Below are positions 18,532 through 26,698 of a DNA stretch of 53,784 bases, one piece after another. Position 1 is the stretch's first letter. Each line of letters opens with the position of its first letter. The DNA is taken from the NCBI GenBank assembly GCA_009840595.1, contig VXNK01000064.1, forward strand, positions 1 to 53,784, written 5' to 3'. This DNA is from Rhodospirillaceae bacterium (GTDB lineage Bacteria; Pseudomonadota; Alphaproteobacteria; Bin65). The notes beneath the pieces are model-generated. The model saw nothing but the letters and a program-made list of their open reading frames with translations. It searched no databases and was not told the DNA's origin. A program made the position numbers and the translations under genes.

Positions 18532-20730
18532 TTGAACACCGATCCAACCGCATCGTCCGGCGGCATCGGGCAGCCGCGCCGCCGTGTCGAGGACCGGGCG
18601 CTCCTGACCGGCCGGGGCCGCTTCACCGACGATATCCGGATCGCCGGCTGCCTCCACGCCGCCTTCGTGCGCAGCCCTGAGGCGCACGGCCGGATCGTCG
18701 GGATCGATACGGCGGAAGCGGCCGCCCTGCCCGGCGTCGTGCGCATCTTCACCGGCCCGGACCTTGCCGGGCTGGGACGGACTTCGGTCAACCCGCTCAT
18801 GCCCGAACTCCGGCCGCTGCCGCCGCAACCGCTGGCTATCGAGACCGTTGCCGCGGTCGGCGCGCCGGTCGCCCTCGTCGTCGCGGAAACCGCGGCAGCG
18901 GCGCTCGATGCCGCCGAAGCCGTGTTTGTCGACATCGAGCCGCTTGCCCCGAAGCCGCCGGATGGCGCGGCAGCGGCGTACCGGGCGCGCGAAACCTGGC
19001 GGTCGAAGCCGGCAGGAGAAGCCCGCAATGCGGCGGCGCGGGCCACCGTTTCGCTGCGCCAGCCGCTGCTCGCCCCGGCGGCGCTGGAGCCGCGCGGGCT
19101 GGTCGCCGATGCCGCCACCGAACCGGGACGCCTGACCGTCTGGCTCGGCAGCCAGTCGCCGCACCGGGCGCGCGAGGAGCTGGCCGCCGTGCTCGGGCTG
19201 GACCCTGAGGCGGTGCGCGTCGTCGCGCCCGATGTCGGCGGCGCCTTCGGCATGAAGGCCTCGCTCTATCCCGAAGATATCGCCGTCGCCTTCGCCGCCC
19301 GGACGCTCGGCCGCTGCGTGAAATGGATCGCCACCCGCAGCGAGGACTTTCTCGCCGCCACCCAGGGCCGCGGCCAGACCGTCGAAGCCGGCCTCAGCGC
19401 CGACAGCGACGGGTGGTTACTGCATCTCGACGCATCGGTCCGGGCGCCGCTCGGTTCGTGGATGCCCTACAGTGCGGTCGTGCCGGCGCGCAACGCCGGG
19501 CGAATCCTGCCCGGTCCCTACAGGGTCGCGTCCGTCGAAATCGAAGCCGCCGGCATCGAGACGAACGGCGCCGCCGTCGGCATCTATCGCGGCGCCGGCC
19601 GGCCGGAAGCCGCGCTCGCCATGGAGCTGCTGATCGAACGGCTGGCCGAGGCGCTCGATCTGCCGCCTGAAGAGGTGCGCCACCGGAATTTCGTGCCCGC
19701 CGGCGACATGCCGTGGACCACGCCGACCGGCCAGACCCTGGACAGCGGCGATTACCGCGCCGCCTACGACCGGGCGACTGCGCTGCTCCGTTCGGAACCG
19801 GCGGAAAATGACGATCTGCTGCGCGGCAGCGCGACCGTCGCCTATATCGAGCCGTCCGGCCTCGGCTGGGAAACCGCGCGCCTCACGCTCGGCGCTGACG
19901 GCACGATTACCGCGGCAACCGGCTCGACCGCCCAGGGCCAGGGCCGCACCACCGCCGTCCGGCAGATCGTCGGCGGGGGACTGGGCGTCGATCCCGATAC
20001 GGTCGCCGTCGTCCACGGCGACAGCCGCGCCCCGGCGACCGCCATCGGCGCATTGGCGAGCCGCAGCACGCCGATCGGCGGCAGCGCGCTGGTCGCAGCC
20101 TGCCGCGACCTCCGCCGGCAGGCGGAAGAACGGCTGGGCAGGCCTATCGGCGGCCGCCCGGACTGGACCGCCATCGCGTCACAGGCCGGAGACCTGGTCG
20201 CCGACGTCACCTACAGCGCCGAAGGCGAGGCCTGGGGCTACGGCGCGGTCGGCTGCGCCGTCGCCATCGATCCGGAAACCGGCGTGCCGACCGTCGAGCG
20301 GCTGGTATGGGTCGACGACGCCGGCACGGTCGTCAACCCGATGCTGGCCGAAGGCCAGCTCCTCGGCGGCATCGCCCAGGGCGTCGGCGAAGCGGTGCTG
20401 GAGCGGATCGTCTACGACGCGGACGGGCAACTGCTCACCGGGTCGTTCATGGACTACGGCATCCCGCGCGCTGCTGATATGCCGCCGGTGATGCTGGAGC
20501 GGATGGAAACGCCGAGCCCGGCCAACCTGCTGGGCGCCAAGGGCATCGGCGAGGCCGGCGCCATCGGCGCCCCGGCGGCGATCGCCTGCGCCGTCATGGC
20601 CGCCCTGCGCCCGCTCGGCGTGAAGCATCTCGACATGCCCTATACGCCTGCACATATTTGGCAGGCGATCCGCGACGCCCGAACCGACTTCGGGGCCGGC
20701 GCCGGAATCGAACGCGAGTCGGAGGAGTAG
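18532..20730 (+). CDS. Xanthine dehydrogenase/CO dehydrogenase-type molybdopterin-binding large subunit (orphan)
   Basis: Catalytic large subunit of the molybdenum hydroxylase family, 732 aa if it starts at TTG 18532; I found no in-frame ATG or ribosome binding site between the previous stop context and RRVEDRALLTGRGRFTDDI, so the start is uncertain. Domain a/b hammerhead comes first (residues about 15-130), then the Mo-cofactor domains. Cofactor and active-site stretches are present: DVGGAFGMK, GIYRGAGRPEA, and the catalytic-Glu motif KGIGEAG near residue 665. It lacks the AYxCSFR loop of true aerobic CO dehydrogenase. No FAD or 2Fe-2S subunit gene is adjacent. It is followed after 4 bp by the DapA-like gene. 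Confidence 0.85.
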   Translation: MNTDPTASSGGIGQPRRRVEDRALLTGRGRFTDDIRIAGCLHAAFVRSPEAHGRIVGIDTAEAAALPGVVRIFTGPDLAGLGRTSVNPLMPELRPLPPQPLAIETVAAVGAPVALVVAETAAAALDAAEAVFVDIEPLAPKPPDGAAAAYRARETWRSKPAGEARNAAARATVSLRQPLLAPAALEPRGLVADAATEPGRLTVWLGSQSPHRAREELAAVLGLDPEAVRVVAPDVGGAFGMKASLYPEDIAVAFAARTLGRCVKWIATRSEDFLAATQGRGQTVEAGLSADSDGWLLHLDASVRAPLGSWMPYSAVVPARNAGRILPGPYRVASVEIEAAGIETNGAAVGIYRGAGRPEAALAMELLIERLAEALDLPPEEVRHRNFVPAGDMPWTTPTGQTLDSGDYRAAYDRATALLRSEPAENDDLLRGSATVAYIEPSGLGWETARLTLGADGTITAATGSTAQGQGRTTAVRQIVGGGLGVDPDTVAVVHGDSRAPATAIGALASRSTPIGGSALVAACRDLRRQAEERLGRPIGGRPDWTAIASQAGDLVADVTYSAEGEAWGYGAVGCAVAIDPETGVPTVERLVWVDDAGTVVNPMLAEGQLLGGIAQGVGEAVLERIVYDADGQLLTGSFMDYGIPRAADMPPVMLERMETPSPANLLGAKGIGEAGAIGAPAAIACAVMAALRPLGVKHLDMPYTPAHIWQAIRDARTDFGAGAGIERESEE

Positions 20731-20734
20731 ACGG

Positions 20735-21718
20735 ATGGCCCTCCCCTACCGGAAATCCGAAGCCAAGGACTACGCCCGCGAACACATGAAGGGCATCTGG
20801 GCGGCGGCGCTCACCCCGTTCGCCGGGGACGGCGCGATCGACGAGGCCGCTGTGCGGCGCAACCTGCGCCACTGGATCGACGATCTGGAGATCGACGGCT
20901 TCTTCATCTCGGGCAAGCAGGGCGAGTTCTTCGCCATGTCGCTGGACGAGCGCAAGCGCTGCCTTGAGATCGCCGTCGAAGAGTGCGCCGGCGGCCCGGC
21001 CAGCACCATCATGTCCTGCTCGGACCAGAATCTGGACGTCGTAATCGACCTGGCGCAGCACGCCGAGGCCGTCGGCTGCCCCTATATCGTCGTCCACGCG
21101 CCGGTGCTGCATTTCAACAACGATCCCGACGACACGGTCTACGAATATTACCGCTATATCTGCGAGCGGGTGGATATCGCCGTCGCCATGTGGAGCCACC
21201 CGGACAGCGGCTATCTGATGAGCCCGGAACTGTGCAACCGGGTCGCCGACCTGCCCAACGTCGTGGCGATCAAATACAGCGTTCCGCGCGAGATGTATGC
21301 GCGCCTCACCGACCTCGCCGGCGACCGCATCCTGGTCAGCACCGCGTCGGAGGACGAATGGTTCGACAATATCGTCGAGCTCGGCTGGCGGCTCTATCTC
21401 TGCTCCTCGCCGCCCTACCTGATCCAGACCGCGGCCGACAAGCGGATGCGCGAATACACCGACCTCGCCTTCGCCGGCGAGACCGCGAAGGCGCGCGCGG
21501 TGCGCGACAGCCTCGATCCGGTGCGCAAGGCGCTCAAGGGCACCCGCCCGCCGGGCAAGCCGCACAGCCACCAGAAATACTGGCAGGACCTGCTCGGCCA
21601 GACCGGCGGCCATGTCCGCCGCCCCGGCCTGCCGCTGACCGAGGCGGAGAAGGCGGCGACGCGCGCGGCCTTCGACGCCTGCGGCCTCGTCCTGGAAAGT
21701 GCGGCGGAGGCCGCCTGA
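20735..21718 (+). CDS. DapA-superfamily aldolase/lyase, divergent
   Basis: Dihydrodipicolinate synthase/NAL-fold protein, 327 aa. The usual Thr-Thr-Gly-Glu motif appears as SGKQGEFFAMSLDER, and the Schiff-base lysine is in VAIKYSVP. The tyrosine in the typical PYY motif is replaced (HAPVLHF), and the usual NxPxRTG loop reads MWSHPDSGYLMS. It is therefore not dihydrodipicolinate synthase; the Schiff-base chemistry is probably kept on another 2-oxo acid. The ATG has a GGAGGAG ribosome binding site 4 bp after the molybdenum hydroxylase stop, and the next gene starts 2 bp after its own stop: a tight operon. Confidence 0.82.
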   Translation: MALPYRKSEAKDYAREHMKGIWAAALTPFAGDGAIDEAAVRRNLRHWIDDLEIDGFFISGKQGEFFAMSLDERKRCLEIAVEECAGGPASTIMSCSDQNLDVVIDLAQHAEAVGCPYIVVHAPVLHFNNDPDDTVYEYYRYICERVDIAVAMWSHPDSGYLMSPELCNRVADLPNVVAIKYSVPREMYARLTDLAGDRILVSTASEDEWFDNIVELGWRLYLCSSPPYLIQTAADKRMREYTDLAFAGETAKARAVRDSLDPVRKALKGTRPPGKPHSHQKYWQDLLGQTGGHVRRPGLPLTEAEKAATRAAFDACGLVLESAAEAA

Positions 21719-21720
21719 CC

Positions 21721-22560
21721 GTGGCGGAGGCGAACCGGGACCAGATCGAATTCTGGTCCACCACCCAGGGCCACAAGTGGCTGCGCCTCGAAGACCGGAT
21801 CGAGCGGATGATGACGCCGTTCACCGAGGCCGGGCTGGCGGCGCTCGGCGACATCGCCGGCAGGCACTGCCTCGACATCGGCTGCGGCGCGGCCGCGACC
21901 ACGCTGGCGCTGGCCGATGCTGCGGGCGAAAGCGGTTCCGCCGCCGGCATCGACGTGTCGCCGCCCCTGCTGAAACGCGCTTGGGAACGGGCCGACGGAC
22001 GCAACAATGTGTGCTTCGCGGAAGGCGACGCCCAGGACTACGCGTTCCGCGACGCCACGTTCGACATCCTGTTCTCGCGCTTCGGCATCATGTTCTTCCG
22101 CGATACGCCGGCCGCCCTCGCCAACCTGCGCCGGGCGTGCCGGCCGGGCGCGCGGCTGGTCTTCATCGTCTGGCGCGAGCCGCGGGAGAACCCGTGGGTG
22201 ATGATCCCGGTCTCGGCGGCCAAGGCCTTCGTGGAATTGCCGGGGCGCCCGGCGCCGGGCGAACCGAGCCAGTTTCAGTGGGCCGATGCCGAACTGGCGG
22301 CCGGCTGGCTTGAGGGCGCCGGCTGGCGCGACTGCCGCTTCGAGCCGCTCGACATCCCGCTCATCATGCCCGGCGATCCCTTGGAAGCGTCCCGGTTCCT
22401 GCTCCAGATGGGGCCGGGGGCCGCCCTGCTCGCCGAGGCCGGCGGCGATCTCGCCGAGCGGGCGGAGGCGGCATTGGCGGAAGACCTCGTGCCACACCTG
22501 CGCAACGGCGCGGTAATCCTGGACAGCGCCTGCTGGATCGTGTCGGCGACCGCCGCCTGA
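21721..22560 (+). CDS. Class I SAM-dependent methyltransferase
   Basis: UbiE/Methyltransf_11-type enzyme, 279 aa, starting at GTG 21721, 2 bp after the DapA-like stop. Motif I LDIGCGAAATTLALA (about residues 45-60), motif II with GIDVSPPLL, and post-motif FSRFGIMFF are visible. The substrate is unknown. Operon position after the molybdenum hydroxylase and lyase suggests a role in the same pathway; a role in quinone methylation is less likely. Confidence 0.82.
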   Translation: MAEANRDQIEFWSTTQGHKWLRLEDRIERMMTPFTEAGLAALGDIAGRHCLDIGCGAAATTLALADAAGESGSAAGIDVSPPLLKRAWERADGRNNVCFAEGDAQDYAFRDATFDILFSRFGIMFFRDTPAALANLRRACRPGARLVFIVWREPRENPWVMIPVSAAKAFVELPGRPAPGEPSQFQWADAELAAGWLEGAGWRDCRFEPLDIPLIMPGDPLEASRFLLQMGPGAALLAEAGGDLAERAEAALAEDLVPHLRNGAVILDSACWIVSATAA

Positions 22561-22582
22561 ACCTGCCTGTAGCCCTCATATC

Positions 22583-22739
22583 CTTCCCCCGCTTCAGCGG
22601 GGGAAGTCCCGGAGCGAAGCGGAGGGGATGGGGGTGTTTTGGCCGCGGGAGAATTCGCCTTGCGGCGAAGCGCGCCCCGCTACGGAAACAGGGCCGACGC
22701 CCCACCCCCACCTGGCCTCCCCTCCGAAGCGGGGGAGGT
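22583..22739. repeat. REP/BIME-like palindromic repeat
   Basis: The 200-bp convergent spacer holds a near-perfect palindrome CTTCCCCCGCT-TC-AGCGGGGGAAG (22583-22606, quoted as two arms) and a related inverted element ending in GAAGCGGGGGAGG (about 22726-22738). Between them GGGATGGGGGTG is mirrored by CCCCACCCCCACC. This is the structure of dispersed extragenic palindromes and may also act as a bidirectional terminator for the methyltransferase and aldehyde dehydrogenase genes. Confidence 0.75.
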
Positions 22740-22760
22740 ATAGAAAAGCGCCGCCGCCGG

Positions 22761-24194
22761 TCAGGCGGCGTCGGCGCCGAAGATGGCCTTGACCTCGAGG
22801 AACTCCTCGAAGCCGTGGGCGCCCCATTCGCGGCCGTTGCCGGATTGCTTGTAGCCGCCGAACGCCGCCGAGAGATCGGGCATCGCGCCGTTGATATGGA
22901 CGTTGCCGGTGCGCAGCCGGCGCGCCACCCGGGCCGCGCGCTGCGGATCGGCCGAGGAGACGTAGCCGGACAGGCCGTAGGGCGTGTCGTTGGCGATGGC
23001 GACGGCCTCGTCCTCGCTCGAATAGCCGATGATCGACAGGACCGGGCCGAAAATTTCCTCGCGCGCGATCGTCATGTCGTTCGTCACGTTGGCGAACACG
23101 GTCGGGCGGACATAGTAGCCCCTGTCCAGCCCGTCGGGCCGGCCGGGGCCGCCGGCGACCAGCTCGGCGCCCTCCTCGATCCCCGTCTCGATCAGGCCCT
23201 GGACCTTGTCGAACTGCATTGCGCTGGCGAGCGGCCCCATGGTCGTGGCTTCGTCGCGCGGATCGCCGACCGCGATCTTGCCCGCCGCCGATTGCGCCGC
23301 CTCGATGGCCTCGGCCATCCGGTCGATCGGCACGAGCATGCGGGTCGGCGCGTTGCAGGACTGGCCGGTATTGCCGGCGCAGCCGAACACGCCGCCTTTG
23401 ACCGCCCGGGCGATATCGACATCGTCGAGCAGGATGTTGGCCGACTTGCCGCCGAGTTCCTGGGTCACGCGCTTGACCGTATCGGCCGCGCCCTTGGCAA
23501 CGGCGACGCCGCCACGGGTCGAGCCGGTGAAGGACATCATGTCGATATCCGGATGGGCGGACATGGCCTCGCCGACCGTCGGGCCGTCGCCGTTGACCAG
23601 GTTGAAGACGCCGGCCGGCACGCCGGCCTCGTCGAGGATTTCGGCGAAGATGATCGCGTCGAGCGGCGCGATCTCGCTCGGCTTCAGCACCATGGTGCAG
23701 CCCGCGGCCAGCGCCGGCGCCACCTTGCAGGTGATCTGGTTCTGCGGCCAGTTCCACGGCGTGATCATGCCGACGACGCCGACCGGCTCGCGCCGCATCA
23801 GCGTACTGCCGCGGACCTCCTCGAATTCGTAGTCCTTGAGCACCCGGGCCGCCGTCTTGATATGGGCCAGGCCCGACGGCGCCTGGACCTTCTTGGCGAA
23901 GCCGAGCGGCGCGCCCATCTCGCGGGAGATGGCTTCGCCCAGATCGCCGATCCGGCGCTTGTAGATCTCGACGATCCGGTTCAGCAGGTCGAGCCTGTCC
24001 TCGCGGCTGGTCTCGGCGTAGCTGTCGAACGCGGCGCGGGCGGCGACGACGGCCTTGTCGACGTCGGCGGCCGAACCGAGGCTGATCTGCCCGCACGGTT
24101 CCTCCGTCGCCGGATCGATGACGTCCAGCGTCCGCGGCTCCACCGGATCGACCCATGCGCCGTCGATGTAGAATTTCAGATTGTTGGCCGACAT
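22761..24194 (-). CDS. NAD(P)-dependent aldehyde dehydrogenase
   Basis: Aldehyde dehydrogenase superfamily, 477 aa from ATG 24194 (MSANNLKFYIDGAWVDP). The catalytic cysteine is in GNTGQSCNAPTRM, the general-base Glu in QELGGKSANILL, and the NAD site includes TPWNWPQNQITCKVAPALAAG and SFTGSTRGG. C-terminal GGYKQSGNGREWG is typical. The substrate cannot be told from sequence. It is divergent from an enoyl-CoA hydratase gene (181-bp spacer), so the two may be co-regulated. Confidence 0.92.
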   Translation of the reverse strand: MSANNLKFYIDGAWVDPVEPRTLDVIDPATEEPCGQISLGSAADVDKAVVAARAAFDSYAETSREDRLDLLNRIVEIYKRRIGDLGEAISREMGAPLGFAKKVQAPSGLAHIKTAARVLKDYEFEEVRGSTLMRREPVGVVGMITPWNWPQNQITCKVAPALAAGCTMVLKPSEIAPLDAIIFAEILDEAGVPAGVFNLVNGDGPTVGEAMSAHPDIDMMSFTGSTRGGVAVAKGAADTVKRVTQELGGKSANILLDDVDIARAVKGGVFGCAGNTGQSCNAPTRMLVPIDRMAEAIEAAQSAAGKIAVGDPRDEATTMGPLASAMQFDKVQGLIETGIEEGAELVAGGPGRPDGLDRGYYVRPTVFANVTNDMTIAREEIFGPVLSIIGYSSEDEAVAIANDTPYGLSGYVSSADPQRAARVARRLRTGNVHINGAMPDLSAAFGGYKQSGNGREWGAHGFEEFLEVKAIFGADAA

Positions 24195-24375
24195 GCTGCT
24201 GCTTCCTCGCGATTGATCCCGATACCGGCGTTGCGCCGTTCGCGGGGAGATATAGCGCTCGCCCTCGCGGCTTGCCAACCGCCGCCGGCTGGCCGGATCG
24301 GCGCAGCCCGAAAGGCCTGTTTCGCCCGCCCGCTTCGTGGTACCGCCGTCGCCGGAACGGCGGGGCGAAGGCGCA

Positions 24376-25167
24376 ATGACGGACGGCGGCGCGAGGATCG
24401 ACTACGAGGACCGGCCCGATGGCGCCGGAGGCGGCCGGGTGGCACGCCTGTATCTCGACCGGGCGGCCAAGCGCAACGCCATCGGGCCGGGGGTGATCGC
24501 CGGCCTGAAGGACGCTTGCGCCGAACTGGCGACGGACGGCGACTTGCGCGCCGTCGTGCTGGCCGGCGCCGGCGGCCGGACCTTCGCGGCCGGCGCCGAC
24601 GTCAACACAATGGCCGGCCTGGCGCCGGACAGCGCCCGCGCCTTCATCGCGTCGCTGCACGAAGCCATCGACGCGGTGCGCACCCTGCCCGTGCCGGTCA
24701 TCGCCGCGATCCGCGGCCATTGCCTGGGCGCCGCGGTCGAACTGGCCGCGGCCTGCGATATCAGGGCCGGCGACACCACGGCGGTCATCGCCATGCCGGA
24801 GGTGCGGGTCGGCATCCCCAGCGTGATCGAGGCGGCGCTGCTGCCCGGCCTGGTCGGCTGGGGCGCGGCGCGGGAGATGCTGCTGACCGGCCGGGACTAC
24901 GGCGCGGACGAGGCCGCTGCCATCGGCTTCCTTCAGAAAGTGACCGCGCCGCCGGACCTGGACGCCGCCGTCGACGCATGGCTCGACTCCATCCTTGCCT
25001 GCGGCCCGGCCGCCGTGCGCACCCAGAAGAAGCTTCTGAACCAATGGCAGGAGATGTCCCTGACCGAAGCGGTTGCCGTCAGCATCGACGCCTTCGCCGC
25101 CTCTTTCGAAACCGACGAACCGGCGCGGATGCTGGCCGGGGCGCTCAAGGCCCGGCGAGAGCGATAG
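24376..25167 (+). CDS. Enoyl-CoA hydratase/isomerase family protein
   Basis: Crotonase-fold protein, 263 aa from ATG 24376. Oxyanion-hole stretches are AAGADVNTM and GHCLGAAVELA, and both glutamates used by hydratases seem present (AAVELAAAC and MPEVRVGIPS). The usual GGTQ-type segment reads SVIEAALLP, so substrate preference may differ from short-chain hydratase. It lies 112 bp before mipZ. Confidence 0.85.
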   Translation: MTDGGARIDYEDRPDGAGGGRVARLYLDRAAKRNAIGPGVIAGLKDACAELATDGDLRAVVLAGAGGRTFAAGADVNTMAGLAPDSARAFIASLHEAIDAVRTLPVPVIAAIRGHCLGAAVELAAACDIRAGDTTAVIAMPEVRVGIPSVIEAALLPGLVGWGAAREMLLTGRDYGADEAAAIGFLQKVTAPPDLDAAVDAWLDSILACGPAAVRTQKKLLNQWQEMSLTEAVAVSIDAFAASFETDEPARMLAGALKARRER

Positions 25168-25279
25168 CCGCGCAATTGGCGCACCGCGAAGGAGAACGGG
25201 CCGCCGGGCCTCGCATTCGGTCCGCTTCTTCCCTAACTGGCACCCGAAAAGCCTTTCGACGGATCCGGAGCGCCCGCGC

Positions 25280-26251
25280 ATGAACGACCTGCCGACCGAT
25301 CCCCCGAGCCCGAAGCCGGATGCGGCGACGCCCGCAAGGCCGTATCCGAACGCGGCCCGGCCCGGCGGGGCCGGCGGCAACGCCGGCAGGATCGTCGTGC
25401 TGGGCAACGAGAAGGGCGGGACCGGCAAGTCGACCGCCGCGATGCATCTGATCGTCGCGCTGTTGCGCGACGGGCGGTCGGTGGCGAGCATCGACCTGGA
25501 CGGCCATCAGGGAACGCTGACCCGCTATGTCGAGAACCGCCGCAGTTTTACGGAAAGCGAAGGCCTGCGCCTGCACATGCCGGACCATCGCCGGATCGGC
25601 GGCGACGACGCCGGGCGCGGTGCGGCGGACCCCGCGGCGCTGCAGCCGGATACCGACGCCCTGATCGACCGGCTGGCCGCGACGCACGACTATGTCGTGC
25701 TCGACTGCCCCGGCACGGACAATGCGCTGGCCCGCCACGCCATTTCCCGCGCCGATATCCTGATCACGCCGATCAACGACAGCTTCATCGATCTCGACCT
25801 GCTCGCCCGGGTCGGCGGCATGCCGCCGCGTGTCCTGGGGCCCAGCGTCTACAGCCAGACCGTGTGGGAAGGCCGCCAGCGCCGCGCCATGGGCGGCGGG
25901 CGGCCGATCGACTGGATCGTGCTGCGCAACCGGCTGAGCCCGCTCGATTCGCGCAACAAGAAGCGTGTCGGCGCGACGCTGGAGGAACTCGCCGGGCGGA
26001 TCGGCTTCCGCTGGCTCGACGGCTTCCACGAGCGGGTGATCTTCCGCCAGCTCTTCCTGCAGGGCCTGACCGTGCTCGACCTGCGCGAGGACGGCGCCGG
26101 CGTCCCGCTCAACATGTCCCACGTCGCCGCGAGGCAGGAGATCCGCCGGCTGACCGATGCCGTGCTAGGACGGCAGGCCGGCGACGACGCCGGCGCACAC
26201 GCCGGAACGGGGGCTTCCGAAGGCGCGGCGCCCGCGCTCGCCGGACTGTGA
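25280..26251 (+). CDS. mipZ: Division-plane positioning ATPase MipZ
   Basis: ParA/MinD-type P-loop ATPase that inhibits FtsZ and forms a bipolar gradient in alphaproteobacteria; 323 aa. The deviant Walker A is NEKGGTGKST (about residues 45-54), followed by SIDLDGHQGTLTRYVENRR, and VVLDCPGTDNALARHA as Walker B region. Conserved MipZ text includes TPINDSFIDLDLL and WIVLRNRLSPLDSRNK. An N-terminal proline/alanine-rich lead of about 40 residues precedes the ATPase core. It is convergent with the RidA-like gene (15-bp spacer). Confidence 0.93.
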   Translation: MNDLPTDPPSPKPDAATPARPYPNAARPGGAGGNAGRIVVLGNEKGGTGKSTAAMHLIVALLRDGRSVASIDLDGHQGTLTRYVENRRSFTESEGLRLHMPDHRRIGGDDAGRGAADPAALQPDTDALIDRLAATHDYVVLDCPGTDNALARHAISRADILITPINDSFIDLDLLARVGGMPPRVLGPSVYSQTVWEGRQRRAMGGGRPIDWIVLRNRLSPLDSRNKKRVGATLEELAGRIGFRWLDGFHERVIFRQLFLQGLTVLDLREDGAGVPLNMSHVAARQEIRRLTDAVLGRQAGDDAGAHAGTGASEGAAPALAGL

Positions 26252-26266
26252 ACCGCCCCGCCCTTC

Positions 26267-26674
26267 TCAGCCTTCGCCCAGAATGGCGATCGCCTCGATC
26301 TCGACCTTGTACTGCGGCTCGGCCAGGGCGCTGACGCCGATCAGGGTCGAGGCCGGCATGCGGCCGTCGAAGAATTCCTTGCGGGCGCGGCCGACCTCGG
26401 GCCGGTCGGCGATGTCGGTGAGATAGATCGTCAGCTTGGCGACGTCGGCGAGCGAGCCGCCGGCGGCCTCGACCAGTTTCTGGATCTTCCCGAAGCAGAC
26501 CCGCGCCTGCTCGTATGTCGAATCGCCGCCGGCAACGCCGCCGGAAGCGTCCGACGCCACCATGCCGGCAAGGATGACCTGGTTGCCGGCCTTCAGGCAG
26601 TTGGAAAAGATATTGCCCGGAAATTCCGGCGCCTCCGGCGCCGTGACCTGCTCGAACCTGACCGATGTCGGCAT
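26267..26674 (-). CDS. RidA/YjgF-family protein lacking the catalytic arginine
   Basis: Rid-family small trimeric protein, 135 aa (YjgF/YER057c/UK114). Canonical RidA hydrolyses reactive enamines/imines with an arginine in the FPART-type motif. Here the equivalent stretch is MPASTLIGVSAL, with serine in place of arginine, although VEIEAIAILGEG at the end is normal. It likely belongs to one of the Rid subfamilies without the deaminase activity. It is followed upstream, 24 bp away, by the Rieske oxygenase in the same direction, so a role in that catabolic unit is plausible. Confidence 0.85.
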   Translation of the reverse strand: MPTSVRFEQVTAPEAPEFPGNIFSNCLKAGNQVILAGMVASDASGGVAGGDSTYEQARVCFGKIQKLVEAAGGSLADVAKLTIYLTDIADRPEVGRARKEFFDGRMPASTLIGVSALAEPQYKVEIEAIAILGEG

Positions 26675-26698
26675 TTTCCCCTCCTTTCGCCGCCCGCC

